From an uncultured Olsenella sp. (GTDB lineage Bacteria; Actinomycetota; Coriobacteriia; Coriobacteriales; Atopobiaceae), in the NCBI GenBank assembly GCA_949287905.1, contig CASEHX010000018.1, forward strand, positions 153,496 to 217,495: a stretch of 64,000 nt of DNA, given 5' to 3'. Both the position numbers and the translations under genes were made by a program. The notes beneath the pieces are model-generated. The model searched no databases and was not told the DNA's origin. It saw only the letters and a program-made list of their open reading frames with translations. This document shows, one piece after another, positions 1 to 8,017 of the stretch; the stretch's first letter is position 1, and every line of letters begins with the position of its first letter.

Positions 1-198
1 CGACGTGTCCCGAACCTCCACGCGCACGGAGTTGGCGAGCCCGCCGGTGTCGCGCGGGGCGGCCGACTTCGCGTCAGTCGCGAGCTTGTTCGCGGTCTCT
101 ATGACGACCCTGTTCATGTAGTTCGGGAGCTGCTGGAGAAGCTCCAGATGCTCGGTCACGGTGTCCTCGTCGATGCTGATGGAGAAGCCCCTACCCAT
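1..198 (-). CDS. HK97 gp10-like tail completion/neck protein (partial)
   Basis: Only the first 66 codons are in the window; the frame is open through position 1. The N-terminus (MGRGFSISID) is followed by a helical stretch and a segment reading AAPRDTGGLANSV. The pattern 'P..TG.L..S' is the hallmark of the HK97 gp10 / tail-completion family, which connects the head-tail joining complex to the tail. It follows the head-closure protein with a short overlap, as expected for the connector module. The assignment comes from motif and position together. Confidence 0.75.
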   Translation of the reverse strand, partial: MGRGFSISIDEDTVTEHLELLQQLPNYMNRVVIETANKLATDAKSAAPRDTGGLANSVRVEVRDTS

Positions 199-511
199 CG
201 CGCTCCCCCTTCTCGAGCTGGAGCGTGAGCACGCGCCAGCGACCGAGGTCGGCGCGTCCGGTCACCCGGTACGCCCTCCCGTCGAGCTCGGCCAGCGCCG
301 CGCGGCGGACGGTCGCGATCGGCGCAGGCGTCACGAACGTCATGGGCGCGTCCTCGTAGGCGTTTCCGTCGCTGTCGGCGCGCTCCCCGCCGTAGGGCGT
401 GTGACGCACCAGCGTCTCGCCGAGGCTCCTGCGCTCGCGGACGGGGTTGTTGAGCGCGTCGCGCGCCCCCGTGTCCGCCAGCTCGAAGAGCTCGGCCCTC
501 ACCCACCTCAC
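191..511 (-). CDS. Head closure / head-tail adaptor protein
   Basis: A 106-residue protein read from a GTG start that overlaps the stop of the upstream connector gene (GTGA), with GGTGAGG just before it. A longer open frame exists in the same phase, but it lies over the upstream gene and has the arginine-rich look of a shadow. The protein contains LNNPVRERRSLGETLVRHTP, a short conserved-looking strand-loop segment, and ends with a basic patch. Size and position between the gp6-like connector and the gp10-like protein fit the HK97 gp9/SPP1 gp16-type head-closure ('stopper') family. Sequence identity to that family is inferred from context. Confidence 0.65.
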   Translation of the reverse strand: MRWVRAELFELADTGARDALNNPVRERRSLGETLVRHTPYGGERADSDGNAYEDAPMTFVTPAPIATVRRAALAELDGRAYRVTGRADLGRWRVLTLQLEKGERDG

Positions 512-867
512 AGGAACCTCACCGTCGGCACGGACGCGTCGGCGCCCTCGGCCGCGAGCATGTCGGCGATACCCGCGAGGTCCTCGTCGTACTCGGCGAG
601 GACCTTCTCGAAGAAGGACGTCGTGACGCTGCCGGACTGCCCCTCGCTCTCGGAGCTGATGCCCTCGTAGAGCCTTCGGCGCACGACCTTCACGGCCGCG
701 TCCACCACGACGCTCTCGGCGAGGTCGGGCAGCTCGCGGACGCGCAGGCGCATGCACACGCGGTCGGAGAGGCCGCGCACGATCTCGGAGAGCTCGGGGT
801 CACCGGGCACCTCGGAGAGGTCCGTGAGGCGCACCTTCAGGCGCGACAGCGCCGTCTCGTCGGCCAT
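508..867 (-). CDS. Phage head-tail connector protein (gp6-like)
   Basis: A 119-residue protein that begins MADETALSRLKVRLTDL. It is mostly helical and includes RLRVRELPDLAESVVVDAAVKVVRR, matching the helical layout of Phage_connect_1/gp6-like connectors (about 100-120 residues). Members form the ring beneath the portal through which DNA passes. The gene lies just after the capsid and a small HeH-type gene, and its stop overlaps the start of the next connector, as in SPP1/HK97-like phages. The family call rests on length, helical pattern and synteny. Confidence 0.7.
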   Translation of the reverse strand: MADETALSRLKVRLTDLSEVPGDPELSEIVRGLSDRVCMRLRVRELPDLAESVVVDAAVKVVRRRLYEGISSESEGQSGSVTTSFFEKVLAEYDEDLAGIADMLAAEGADASVPTVRFL

Positions 868-870
868 TCG

Positions 871-978
871 TCACTCCCCCTCGATGGCGGCGAGCATCTG
901 GGCCTTGGTCGCCCTGGACGGCACGTCGATGCCGTGCTCCTCGGCGTAGGCGCGGATCTCCGCCGCCGTGTTGCTCAT
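871..978 (-). CDS. Small SAP/HeH-like protein
   Basis: A 35-residue protein, MSNTAAEIRAYAEEHGIDVP followed by SRATKAQMLAAIEGE. This is the helix-extension-helix pattern of SAP/HeH/Rho-N mini-domains ('I..ya.e.gI.vps..tKa.ml.ai'), which bind nucleic acid or act as capsid-associated accessory proteins. In many phages such a short protein follows the major capsid gene. It lies behind a strong hairpin (995-1020). The reading frame stays open upstream, but that part is over the capsid gene's 3' end and looks like shadow. Confidence 0.65.
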   Translation of the reverse strand: MSNTAAEIRAYAEEHGIDVPSRATKAQMLAAIEGE

Positions 979-994
979 GGTTGGCGTCGCGGCA

Positions 995-1020
995 GGGGCG
1001 GCGCTGAGCGACGCCGCCCC
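995..1020 (-). terminator. GC-rich hairpin after the capsid gene
   Basis: A perfect 9-bp inverted repeat (GGGGCGGCG at 995-1003 and its complement at 1012-1020) with an 8-nt loop lies 24 bp beyond the capsid stop on the minus strand. There is no T-run, so it may be a partial terminator, an attenuator that lowers downstream connector expression relative to capsid, or an RNA-stabilising structure. Confidence 0.55.
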
Positions 1021-1043
1021 CTCTGCGTGGCCGCTAGCCTCGG

Positions 1044-2024
1044 CTAGGAAGACTCCACGGTGGTCATCTGGATGGGCTGGCCGGTGATGGAGACCGGCTG
1101 AGCCGGCGCGGTGCCGGAGATGGTGCCCTTCAGGACGGCGTCGGTGATCTCCGGGAAGATCTTCCAGCCGCCCATGGCCAGCGTGTCGATGGAGGCGTTC
1201 GTGGAGACGACGTCGTGGGTCATGCCGATGAGGCCGGTGGCGTCGCCGGTGAGCCCGAAGGTCTCCGCGAGGTCGCCGCCGGTGGCGGGGACGTAGGCGA
1301 TGTTGATGTTCTGCGCGGCGGTGCCGAAGATGGTGCCCTTGGTCACCTTGGCCGTGGTGAACGTGTTGCCCAGTCCGAGGAAGTTCTTGATGTAGGACAT
1401 CCCGAAGGCGGTCTGGGTGGTGATGGACGCCTGCCCGAGGTACTCGGCGACGTCGAGCGGGTTCACGAAGAACACGAAGCGGCCGTCGGCCTGGTCGTCG
1501 TCGGGGTCGGCGAAGCCGTCGTAGTCCTCGAAGATCTGCGTGAGGGCGCCCCACATGTTGGCGAGCGCCGCCTGGAGGTTGAAGCCCGCGGCGGAGGTCT
1601 TGGTGGCGCCGGTGATGGCGGCAAGGAGGTCGCTCTTGACCTCGTTCTGGAGGGCGGCGATGAACCTGCCGTCGGTCTCGTTGATGGCGACGGCGCGGCC
1701 CTTGCTCTGGATGGCCTCGGCGGTGGTGTTGCGGCGCCACTTGCTGAGGGACAGCGTGTAGGTCTGGTCGACCGTCTTGGTGACCTTGGAGAGCGGGATG
1801 TACTCGCCCTCGGCCACGTTGCCGTCCTTGATGTCGGTCGTGTACTTGTAGGTCTTGATGGTGCCGCCGGACGCGACGGGCATGAGCGCGGTGACGCCGA
1901 GCAGCTTCTGCAGCTTCCTGATGCCGGTCGCGAAGCGGTTGGTGTAGTCGATGGTGATCTCGGGGGCGAGGTCCGCCGCCTTGGTCACGTTGGTCTCGGG
2001 GTAGGAGACGTTGGTGGATGCCAT
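1044..2024 (-). CDS. Major capsid protein
   Basis: A 326-residue protein following the scaffold gene directly. It begins MASTNVSYPETNVTKAADLA and has a long N-arm, a central helical 'spine'-like segment (ETDGRFIAALQNEVKSDLLA, about residues 115-135), and a C-terminal half rich in Gly, Thr and hydrophobic strands, as expected for an HK97-fold coat protein without a fused protease. Its length (about 320) fits this class. It assembles the procapsid shell on the DUF4355-like scaffold encoded 12 bp upstream. The start is supported by GGAGGG in the leader. The identity is inferred from architecture and from its place between scaffold and connectors. Confidence 0.85.
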   Translation of the reverse strand: MASTNVSYPETNVTKAADLAPEITIDYTNRFATGIRKLQKLLGVTALMPVASGGTIKTYKYTTDIKDGNVAEGEYIPLSKVTKTVDQTYTLSLSKWRRNTTAEAIQSKGRAVAINETDGRFIAALQNEVKSDLLAAITGATKTSAAGFNLQAALANMWGALTQIFEDYDGFADPDDDQADGRFVFFVNPLDVAEYLGQASITTQTAFGMSYIKNFLGLGNTFTTAKVTKGTIFGTAAQNINIAYVPATGGDLAETFGLTGDATGLIGMTHDVVSTNASIDTLAMGGWKIFPEITDAVLKGTISGTAPAQPVSITGQPIQMTTVESS

Positions 2025-2036
2025 GTCTGGCCCTCC

Positions 2037-2621
2037 TTACTGTCTGAACTTCTTCATGTTCTCCTTGATGGCTCTCTGACGCTCCATGGGGTCCTTGATG
2101 GCGAGGATCTGCTCGGCGGTCATGCCCGACGCGTCGACGCCGGAGCGCGGCGCTCCTCCGGCGAGCCTGCGCTTGACCTCGGCCTCGACCGCGTCCCTGA
2201 ACGCCGCGGCGAAGCCGTCGACGGCGGCCTTGGTGGCCTCCGCGTCCTCGCCGACGAGCATGGACACGACGTCGTCAGGCACGTCCACGCCGGCATCGCG
2301 CAGCTGCCTGCGGCTCTCGTCGGTCATCTGGCGCACTGCGTCGCGGCGCTCGTACTCGGCGAGCCTCTTGTTCGCCTGGTCGCGCTCGTACTCGAGCCTC
2401 TGCGTGGCGTTCATCTCGGCGAGCTTGGCGGCCTCGGCCACCTCCTGCTCCCGCTGCTTCCTCCAGCGGGCGAGCTTGCGCTCGACGATGGCGTCTACCT
2501 CCTCGTCGGTGTAGGTCCGGGCGCCCTTGGGCCTCTGGTCCTCGCCGCCCTGCTGGTCCTGATCGGCGTTCTTGAGCTGCTCGTCCTGCTGCGCCTGGGA
2601 GGCGCCCTCAGTCTCGGCCAT
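2037..2621 (-). CDS. Phage scaffolding protein (DUF4355-like)
   Basis: A 194-residue, highly charged and almost entirely helical protein. The acidic, Gln-rich N-terminus (about 1-35) is followed by the segment RTYTDEEVDAIVERKLARW, a hallmark of DUF4355 scaffolds. A long coiled coil (about 55-110) and a C-terminal basic tail ending KENMKKFRQ follow; the basic tail is where scaffolds usually contact the coat. It is expected to guide procapsid assembly and then leave. It lies immediately before the major capsid gene. Confidence 0.85.
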   Translation of the reverse strand: MAETEGASQAQQDEQLKNADQDQQGGEDQRPKGARTYTDEEVDAIVERKLARWRKQREQEVAEAAKLAEMNATQRLEYERDQANKRLAEYERRDAVRQMTDESRRQLRDAGVDVPDDVVSMLVGEDAEATKAAVDGFAAAFRDAVEAEVKRRLAGGAPRSGVDASGMTAEQILAIKDPMERQRAIKENMKKFRQ

Positions 2622-2686
2622 TCGGCCCCCATTTCCCCGCTGTCACGGGCCAGCGGCCAGCCCTTTCCACGGTGCTTTTAGCGTCC

Positions 2687-2956
2687 TCACGGCTCGGACG
2701 TATCGGCTGCGTCGCCCAGGAGGGCGCGCGTCGCCTCCTCGCTCGGGTAGCCCCTGCACGTGACGCGCGGCCCGTCGCCCTCGGCGACGAGCGTCGGCAG
2801 GTACGCGATCCGCGCGTCGCGCGCGGCGCAGGGGTGGCGCTCGACGTCCATCAGGACGACCTCGCAGCCCTCCTCGCGCAGCTCGGGAACGACGTCGCGG
2901 ATGACGGCCTCGCACGGGCCGCAGCCCCTGCGGTGCCACACGGTCACGGTGCGCAC
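2687..2956 (-). CDS. Thioredoxin/glutaredoxin-like protein with CGPC
   Basis: An 89-residue thioredoxin-fold protein. The first strand (TVTVWH) leads into GCGPC, with the active-site cysteines at residues 12 and 15. A helix and strand (CEVVLMDVERHPC) and the cis-proline region (AYLPTLV) follow. A dithiol active site of this type supports disulfide exchange or electron donation in the cytoplasm. There is no signal peptide. It sits inside the head-gene cluster, between DUF2513 and the scaffold, an unusual place; a role in head maturation or in feeding a reductase is possible. The fold call is secure, the substrate unknown. Confidence 0.8.
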   Translation of the reverse strand: MRTVTVWHRRGCGPCEAVIRDVVPELREEGCEVVLMDVERHPCAARDARIAYLPTLVAEGDGPRVTCRGYPSEEATRALLGDAADTSEP

Positions 2957-2967
2957 GGCTCACCTCG

Positions 2968-2994
2968 ACATGAGAAAGGCCCCTTGCGGGGCCT
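2968..2994 (-). terminator. Intrinsic terminator between DUF2513 and thioredoxin-like genes
   Basis: A 7-bp perfect stem (AGGCCCC at 2977-2983, GGGGCCT at 2988-2994) with a 4-nt loop is followed on the minus strand by TTTCTC. The stem sequence is nearly the same as the terminator at 8018-8044. It would limit readthrough from the portal and minor-head genes into thioredoxin, scaffold and capsid. Confidence 0.7.
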
Positions 2995-3024
2995 CGGTTG
3001 TCACTTCAGTTTTTCGACCTGGTC

Positions 3025-3393
3025 TTAGGCGCCGAGCTGGCTCAGCACCATCATCTCCGCCGCCTTCACGCAGGCGGTCTTCACGACGCCCATCGTGGTC
3101 GAGCCGACGGCCTCGCGTATGGCGGCCTTGGCCCGCTCCCACACCCGGTCGTCGCGTATCGCGTCGAGATAGTCGCACCCGTCCCACGTGAGGCCGAGCA
3201 CGACGGCGCTCGTCGCGCCCTTCGTCCTCGTCACCCTCGCGTCTACGAGGCCGTGGGCGTGGAGCAGCTCGATGTGGTACAGGACCTCGTCAAAGGTGCG
3301 GTCGTCTCCGACCAGCTCTCTCGCCCTGACGGGGCCGTCGGCGTCCTCGACCTCGCTGAGGATGTGTCTCACGAGGTCCATGTCGCGCCTCAT
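3025..3393 (-). CDS. DUF2513 domain protein
   Basis: A 122-residue protein starting MRRDMDLVRHILSEVEDADG. This N-terminus and the following winged-helix-like region (YHIELLHAHGLVDARV, LTWDGCDYLDAIRDDRVWE) are typical of DUF2513, a small family found in prophages and mobile elements with a predicted winged-helix fold. Biochemical function is not established. The ATG overlaps the stop of the 81-residue gene upstream by 4 nt. Its place in the head cluster is unusual, since DUF2513 is commonly seen near regulators; it may be a moron. Confidence 0.85.
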   Translation of the reverse strand: MRRDMDLVRHILSEVEDADGPVRARELVGDDRTFDEVLYHIELLHAHGLVDARVTRTKGATSAVVLGLTWDGCDYLDAIRDDRVWERAKAAIREAVGSTTMGVVKTACVKAAEMMVLSQLGA

Positions 3394-3635
3394 CTGTCGA
3401 GCTCCCCGTAGACGCCAAGGCCGTCGGCGATGGCGATGGACCCGAGGATGATGTCTCCATACGTGAACGCGTCGTCGTGTTCGCTCGCGTAGTCGATGAT
3501 GCGGACAAGCTCCTCCACCTGAGCGTCTGAGCTCAGCCTGTCGAGCACACTGAACACGAAGTCGTCGTTGTCGTAGTAGTCGCGGAGGACTGGCTCAAGT
3601 TCTGCCTTCAGCCCCGCATACTGCCTCGCGGCCAT
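3390..3635 (-). CDS. Hypothetical phage protein
   Basis: An 81-residue acidic, helical protein (MAARQYAGLKAELEPVLRDY...) with no cysteine and no membrane segment. I do not recognise the family. It overlaps the DUF2513 gene at its end (ATGA) and abuts the minor-head gene at its start, so translational coupling with both is likely. Its size and acidity would suit a small partner or immunity-type protein for the unusual C-terminal domain of the upstream minor head protein; that is only an inference from position. Confidence 0.7.
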   Translation of the reverse strand: MAARQYAGLKAELEPVLRDYYDNDDFVFSVLDRLSSDAQVEELVRIIDYASEHDDAFTYGDIILGSIAIADGLGVYGELDR

Positions 3636-4930
3636 TACTCGAGCTCCTCCCTCCTGATGATTACGTAGTCATCGAACTCGCGGACGATAAACGTGTAGCG
3701 GTAGTTTCCTATCGCCCTTGTCGATACCCCGGCGTCAATCTCGCGCTGCGTTATGTTCGAGTTTATCTCACTGATCACATGGGCATATTCGTCTCTCTGA
3801 AGCCACACCTGACCGTATCCGCGCACCGACTCGTTTAGTCGGCGTCGCTCCAGATACTCGTCGCTGGTGAGCCTTCCGGTCTTAAAGTGGACGCCGAAGA
3901 TTCTTCTGGGCTTCTTGCCGGAGGATTCCTCGGATTTCGGCATGAACCGCTTGGCGACCGTTTCGCGGGACTCGCCGCGCATCGCCGCTAGGTCCGCATC
4001 CAGCGCCTCGTTGACCCATGCGTCCCAGTCGACGGCAGGGTTCACCTCGCAGCGGCAGCGCGGGTGGATGGGCGGGTAGTTGGTGCCGACCTCCATCTCG
4101 TCAAAGCGGAACGGCGTCTCGTGGCTCTGGCGCCCGAGGCTCCGGCACTCCTCGCAGGTGCGCTTGTCGCCGAGCGGATCGATGTAGTACTCCTCGAAGC
4201 CCTCGCGCCGCATCTCGGCGCCCTGCGCCTGGCGCGCGACGTAGGTTCCCTCGGTCTGGATCACGCGCATGATGTTCGAGACGCTCTGGCCCTCGAACCT
4301 CCTCTGCATCTCGCGGCACAGCCTCTGGTAGCTCTCCCCTCGCACGAGAGCCTTCGCGAGGTCTCGCTCGACGTAGGAGGCGACCTTGCGCGCGTCGTCC
4401 CAGATGCTGTCGCTGTAGCTCTTGCCGTCGCTCCACGCGGTCCCGACGAACTGCCTCACGGCCTCGGAGTCCACCGAGTAGAACGACGAGCCGTAGCCCA
4501 TCGTCTCGGCGACGGCGTTCATTGCGTCAGCCGCGTCCTGGGCGAAGTGCGCGTCGAGCCCGTCTGTCGCCTCGGCGGTCGCCTGGGCGAGGTGGTATCG
4601 GACCGAGACTCGCAGCCCCTCCAGGCGGTCGAGCTTGTAGATGCTCTTCCTGATCTCGACCATGTCGGCGAGCTCGGGGTGCTGTCGCGCGAACTCCTCG
4701 CAGTTCTCGATGAGCAGGCGCCTGTCGGCCTCGTCCATCGTCTGCAGCATGTCGCGGTAGCGAAGGACGCCGTCCACGCCGTATCGCTCGTAGTAGTCGG
4801 CTATCTCACGCTCGAGGTCGCGCAGCTGCCTCTCGTAGATGCGGCGGACTCGGCCCTCCATGGCCTTCTCGCGCTTGGCCATACGCTCGTCGGAGCGCCG
4901 CTGACGGCGCTGCCAGTAGGTGTCGGCCAC
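3635..4930 (-). CDS. Phage minor head protein (SPP1 gp7 family) with extra C-terminal domain
   Basis: A 431-residue protein. Residues 1-110 are charged and helical. The centre carries the family motif for gp7/Mu gpF-like head morphogenesis proteins: TCEEC at 258-262 and HPRCRC at 289-294, a Cys/His cluster likely to bind metal. SPP1 gp7-type proteins enter the procapsid with the portal and affect DNA exit. The protein continues about 100 residues past the usual end: 330-345 is a Ser/Lys linker, and 346-431 is a compact alpha/beta module ending YRYTFIVREF-DDYVII. Such extensions in this family are often nuclease or other effector domains of the PBECR/polyvalent type. I cannot assign this one. 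It lies between the portal and the 81-residue gene. Confidence 0.85.
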   Translation of the reverse strand: MADTYWQRRQRRSDERMAKREKAMEGRVRRIYERQLRDLEREIADYYERYGVDGVLRYRDMLQTMDEADRRLLIENCEEFARQHPELADMVEIRKSIYKLDRLEGLRVSVRYHLAQATAEATDGLDAHFAQDAADAMNAVAETMGYGSSFYSVDSEAVRQFVGTAWSDGKSYSDSIWDDARKVASYVERDLAKALVRGESYQRLCREMQRRFEGQSVSNIMRVIQTEGTYVARQAQGAEMRREGFEEYYIDPLGDKRTCEECRSLGRQSHETPFRFDEMEVGTNYPPIHPRCRCEVNPAVDWDAWVNEALDADLAAMRGESRETVAKRFMPKSEESSGKKPRRIFGVHFKTGRLTSDEYLERRRLNESVRGYGQVWLQRDEYAHVISEINSNITQREIDAGVSTRAIGNYRYTFIVREFDDYVIIRREELE

Positions 4931-6315
4931 TAGGCCTCCTCACCGCCCTCGTCGTCCGGCTTCGCCGTCTCGCGCGGGAACGTGACCGCGGACGCCGCGT
5001 CCTCGGCCTCCGAGGCCTTGCGCGCGATCTCGTCGGCGGGACTCTCCACGCACGAGAGCACGGAGAGCTGCGTCTCCTCGGAGACGATGCCGGAGAGCTG
5101 AGCGGCCACCTGGGCCTCCTCGACGAGGTTCGCCGGGAGGTTGCGCGTGAAGTGCGGCGTGACCGTGAGCCACGCGTCGTCCGGGACCGCCGTGTTCGCG
5201 GCGTATCCGCACAGGAGGCGCCAGCGCTCGCGCAGGCCGCGGCGGAACTTTCGCTCCTTGACGAGCGCGAGGTCGCTCATGGCCTGCAGGCGGTAGCGGA
5301 TGGCGATGCCGGAGGCGGTCCCGAACTCGTCGTCGGAGATGTCGGCGACCATCGAGAGCGAGTAGATCAGACGCTCGAGGCGGCTCAGGAGGTTCTCCTG
5401 CGTGCCGTCCGCCTCGGGCTTGGAGAGGAACTGCACGAGCACCTTCTCCGCGTCGCTTCCGGCGAGGTTGATGATGCGGCTGTCGCGCAGCGCGGAGAGC
5501 GTCTCCTCGTCGAGCTTGGCACCGAGGACGGAGAGGTAGGCGTCGGCGTAGTAGTCGACGTCGTTGGCCTTCTCGCTGAGCGCGTCCTCGTATGCCTCGA
5601 TGAGGCTCTCGACGCCCTCGAAGAGGCCGCGCCGCTCCTCGTTCTCGACGTACTCGACCACGGGTACGCCGGGAAACCCGTGTGGCGCCGGGTCTCCGAA
5701 GCGGATGCCGCCGCGGTCCTCGAAGGGAACCTCCTCGGTCGGCGTGTAGAGCGTGCCGCGAAGGCAGTCGGCCTCGCCGTCGAAGCGGTTGGTGTCCAGG
5801 AAGAAGCGGGCGGCGTACATCGGCCGGCGGGCGACCGTGTCGTCGAACACCATGAGGCAGCCCATGGGCGACGCAGCGCTCGACCTCGGCGTCGCGTCTG
5901 AGTCTCGCCACATCACCTCGTAGGCGCTGCCGTAGATGTCGCAGGTCTTGGACAGCTCCGCGTCGAGGTCGTCGGAGCCGACCACCGCGCCCCAGTCGTC
6001 GAGCCACGCGACGGCCGCGTCGGACCCCGGCGTGCCGTCGCCGCTGAGGCGGACCGGGACGCCAAGGAAGTAGCCGACCATGGTGTCGACGATCTGGCGC
6101 TGGAAGTTCGTCACGAGCCGGTTGTCGGGCTTGTACTTAGCCTTCGGGGGCTTCGCGAGGATCGGGTGGTTGCCCTCGTACGCGTCGCGGAGATCGTGGA
6201 GCCTGTCGAGCTGGCGGTTTCGGTAGTCCGCGAGGATCTCGCCGAGCAGCCGCGCGGTCATCTCCGTGCCCGCCGGGAGGCGGTAGCCGAGGTGCGGCTC
6301 GTAGTACTGCTGCAT
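4930..6315 (-). CDS. Portal protein (SPP1 gp6-like)
   Basis: A 461-residue protein starting MQQYYEPHLGYRL, with the ATG overlapping the terminase stop by one base (TGATG). Features typical of the SPP1 gp6/PF05133 portal family include NRLVTNFQRQIVDTMVGYFLG near residue 70, FEGVESLIEAYEDALSEKAN in the stem region and GTASGIAIRYRL near the C-terminal third. It should form the dodecameric ring at one capsid vertex that serves as DNA channel and terminase dock. Longer open frame upstream is terminase shadow. The gene is followed directly by the minor head gene, which shares one base. Confidence 0.93.
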   Translation of the reverse strand: MQQYYEPHLGYRLPAGTEMTARLLGEILADYRNRQLDRLHDLRDAYEGNHPILAKPPKAKYKPDNRLVTNFQRQIVDTMVGYFLGVPVRLSGDGTPGSDAAVAWLDDWGAVVGSDDLDAELSKTCDIYGSAYEVMWRDSDATPRSSAASPMGCLMVFDDTVARRPMYAARFFLDTNRFDGEADCLRGTLYTPTEEVPFEDRGGIRFGDPAPHGFPGVPVVEYVENEERRGLFEGVESLIEAYEDALSEKANDVDYYADAYLSVLGAKLDEETLSALRDSRIINLAGSDAEKVLVQFLSKPEADGTQENLLSRLERLIYSLSMVADISDDEFGTASGIAIRYRLQAMSDLALVKERKFRRGLRERWRLLCGYAANTAVPDDAWLTVTPHFTRNLPANLVEEAQVAAQLSGIVSEETQLSVLSCVESPADEIARKASEAEDAASAVTFPRETAKPDDEGGEEA

Positions 6316-7607
6316 CAGATGCCCCCCTTGAAGAGACGGACGGTGACGCCGGAGCCTCGCATGCGGATCGCGCACGCGAGGCTGTCGGGCGCGTCGTCGT
6401 GCGGCGCGCCGCTCGTGTAGTCGCAGACCTCGTCCCAGTAGGCGCAGCACGCCCCGCTCGCGTCGTCGAGGCGACGGAGGAGCGGCCACGCGCCGCGGGC
6501 GTGGGTCGAGATCTTGATGTGCTTGTTCTGGTGCTCCTGGTAGGTCTCCACCGGCAGGCCGCGCGCCCGGAAGGCCTCGGCCAGGTAGCCCTTGTCGGCG
6601 TTGCGCTCCATGCGCAGCGTCCCGAGCCTGAGACGGTCGTGCAGCTCGCAGATGGCGTCCATGCAGCGGTCCACGTGCGTCTCGGGCCACAGCGACCCGT
6701 GCACGTACGGCACGTCGTCGTGCCACGCTATGCAGGTGACCGCGGTGCCGTCCTCGCCGCCGTAGGCCGCGTCGACGTGCATCTCGCCGTCCGCCAGAAG
6801 CGACGGGTCCGAGAAGGACTCGGGCTCGCCCTCGAAGATCGCGCCCTCGGCCGCGACGTGGCGCAGCTCGTAGTTCGCCGCGAAGAGCGAGCGCGTCATG
6901 GACCTCTGCAGCGACGAGACCTCGTCGGCGGACAGCAGGCCGGTGTCGCGCCACGTCCAGCGCTCGGGCTCGGGCATGAGGTCGAAGGCGTCGCCCCTGT
7001 GCCACGGCGTGCCGGTGTTGACGATGCGGCCGCCCGGGTTGCGGACGTTCTGCAGCTCCATGTAGACGCCGCGCGTGCGCTCGCGCTCGGCCCGGCTCGC
7101 CCGGTCGCGGATGGTGACGATGTCGTCGGTGTAGACGCGGTCGAAGTGCTTGCCGGTGAGCGAGCCGCCGATGCCGTAGCCGGATACCTGAGGCTCGCCC
7201 GAGACGTTGCACGCGAGGTCCGTGGAGACGCTCGTCGAGGTGGCCTCTGTGACGCGCGCGGCGCGCCCGTAGATCGTCTCGGAGACCATCGCCGAGACGT
7301 CGCTCTCGAGCATCGCCGAGACCGACTCCATGACGCTCTCGACGTCGTCGGAGGCCTTGCGCAGGAAGCCGCAGGTGACGGAGGGCTGCGTGAGCGCCAC
7401 GAGCCACAGCGCGACCTTGAGACACGTCGTCTTGTACGAGCCTCGGTGCGCCTGCAGCGTCATGTCACCGCGCCCGAAGGCTAGCTCGCGGATCCATCGG
7501 TCGTGCAGGCCCTCGACGAGCCTGTCGTAGCCCATCTCGCGGGCCAGCCTCACGGGGTGGTTCCGGACGAGCGTGGCGAGAGCGCGGCGGTCGTCAGCCG
7601 TCGCCAT
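6315..7607 (-). CDS. Terminase large subunit
   Basis: A 430-residue DNA-packaging motor. The N-terminal ATPase has Walker A HRGSYKTT at residues 54-61 (a non-classical P-loop), Walker B FDRVYTDD at 155-162 and a coupling motif near NTGTPWH (197-203). The C-terminal RNase H-like nuclease shows D279 in MHVDAAYGG and the acidic cluster HDDAPDS (403-409). It cuts concatemeric DNA and pumps it through the portal. The start is ATG at 7607, with ACGAGG upstream and a 14-bp overlap with the small-subunit gene; further-upstream open frame is arginine-rich shadow. Confidence 0.93.
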   Translation of the reverse strand: MATADDRRALATLVRNHPVRLAREMGYDRLVEGLHDRWIRELAFGRGDMTLQAHRGSYKTTCLKVALWLVALTQPSVTCGFLRKASDDVESVMESVSAMLESDVSAMVSETIYGRAARVTEATSTSVSTDLACNVSGEPQVSGYGIGGSLTGKHFDRVYTDDIVTIRDRASRAERERTRGVYMELQNVRNPGGRIVNTGTPWHRGDAFDLMPEPERWTWRDTGLLSADEVSSLQRSMTRSLFAANYELRHVAAEGAIFEGEPESFSDPSLLADGEMHVDAAYGGEDGTAVTCIAWHDDVPYVHGSLWPETHVDRCMDAICELHDRLRLGTLRMERNADKGYLAEAFRARGLPVETYQEHQNKHIKISTHARGAWPLLRRLDDASGACCAYWDEVCDYTSGAPHDDAPDSLACAIRMRGSGVTVRLFKGGI

Positions 7608-7998
7608 CCGAGGCCTCGTCGCGGACCTCGTCGAGCATGGCCATGAACGCGTCGGCGGCCTCCCTCGTCGGGGCCTTGACCTCCACCGACTGGCTCGGCC
7701 GCTGGCCGCTCGTGTCACGCACGAATTCGGCGGCTCGCACGTCGCCTCCCATCGCGTCGCGGATCATCCGCATCGCGATCGCCTCGCCCACGGTCATGTT
7801 CTTGCCCTCGGCCCCCTCCAGGGTGCCGAAGCTCGTCATGCCGCCGGGCTTCAGGGGCATGTCGAGCAGCTCCCGGAGCGTCTCGCGCATGTCGCGCTTG
7901 GCGCGGCGCGCCCTGCCGGAGGCCTTGCCTCCCCTGCGGCCCTTGGCGCGCGCCTCCTCGGTGGTCCTGACGGGCCTCAGGTTGTCGGTTCCCGCCAT
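7594..7998 (-). CDS. Probable terminase small subunit
   Basis: A 134-residue protein with a basic N-terminus containing KGRRGGKASGRARRAKRDM, a 'KGG'-type segment seen in DNA-binding phage proteins, then helices (MTVGEAIAMRMIRDAMGGDV) and an acidic tail. Length, basic DNA-binding N-terminus and position directly before the large subunit fit a small terminase subunit, which recognises pac/cos DNA. Sequence resemblance is to DUF5681-like phage proteins. It is the first gene after the promoter-like region at 8018-8126. Confidence 0.7.
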   Translation of the reverse strand: MAGTDNLRPVRTTEEARAKGRRGGKASGRARRAKRDMRETLRELLDMPLKPGGMTSFGTLEGAEGKNMTVGEAIAMRMIRDAMGGDVRAAEFVRDTSGQRPSQSVEVKAPTREAADAFMAMLDEVRDEASDGDG

Positions 7999-8017
7999 CG
8001 CCCACCTCCCGGCACGG

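Noticed and set aside
1215..2681. Long plus-strand frame of 488 codons over the capsid and scaffold genes
   Set aside because: It is an antisense shadow of high-GC genes: Gly/Val/Leu/Asp-rich low-complexity product with no domain.
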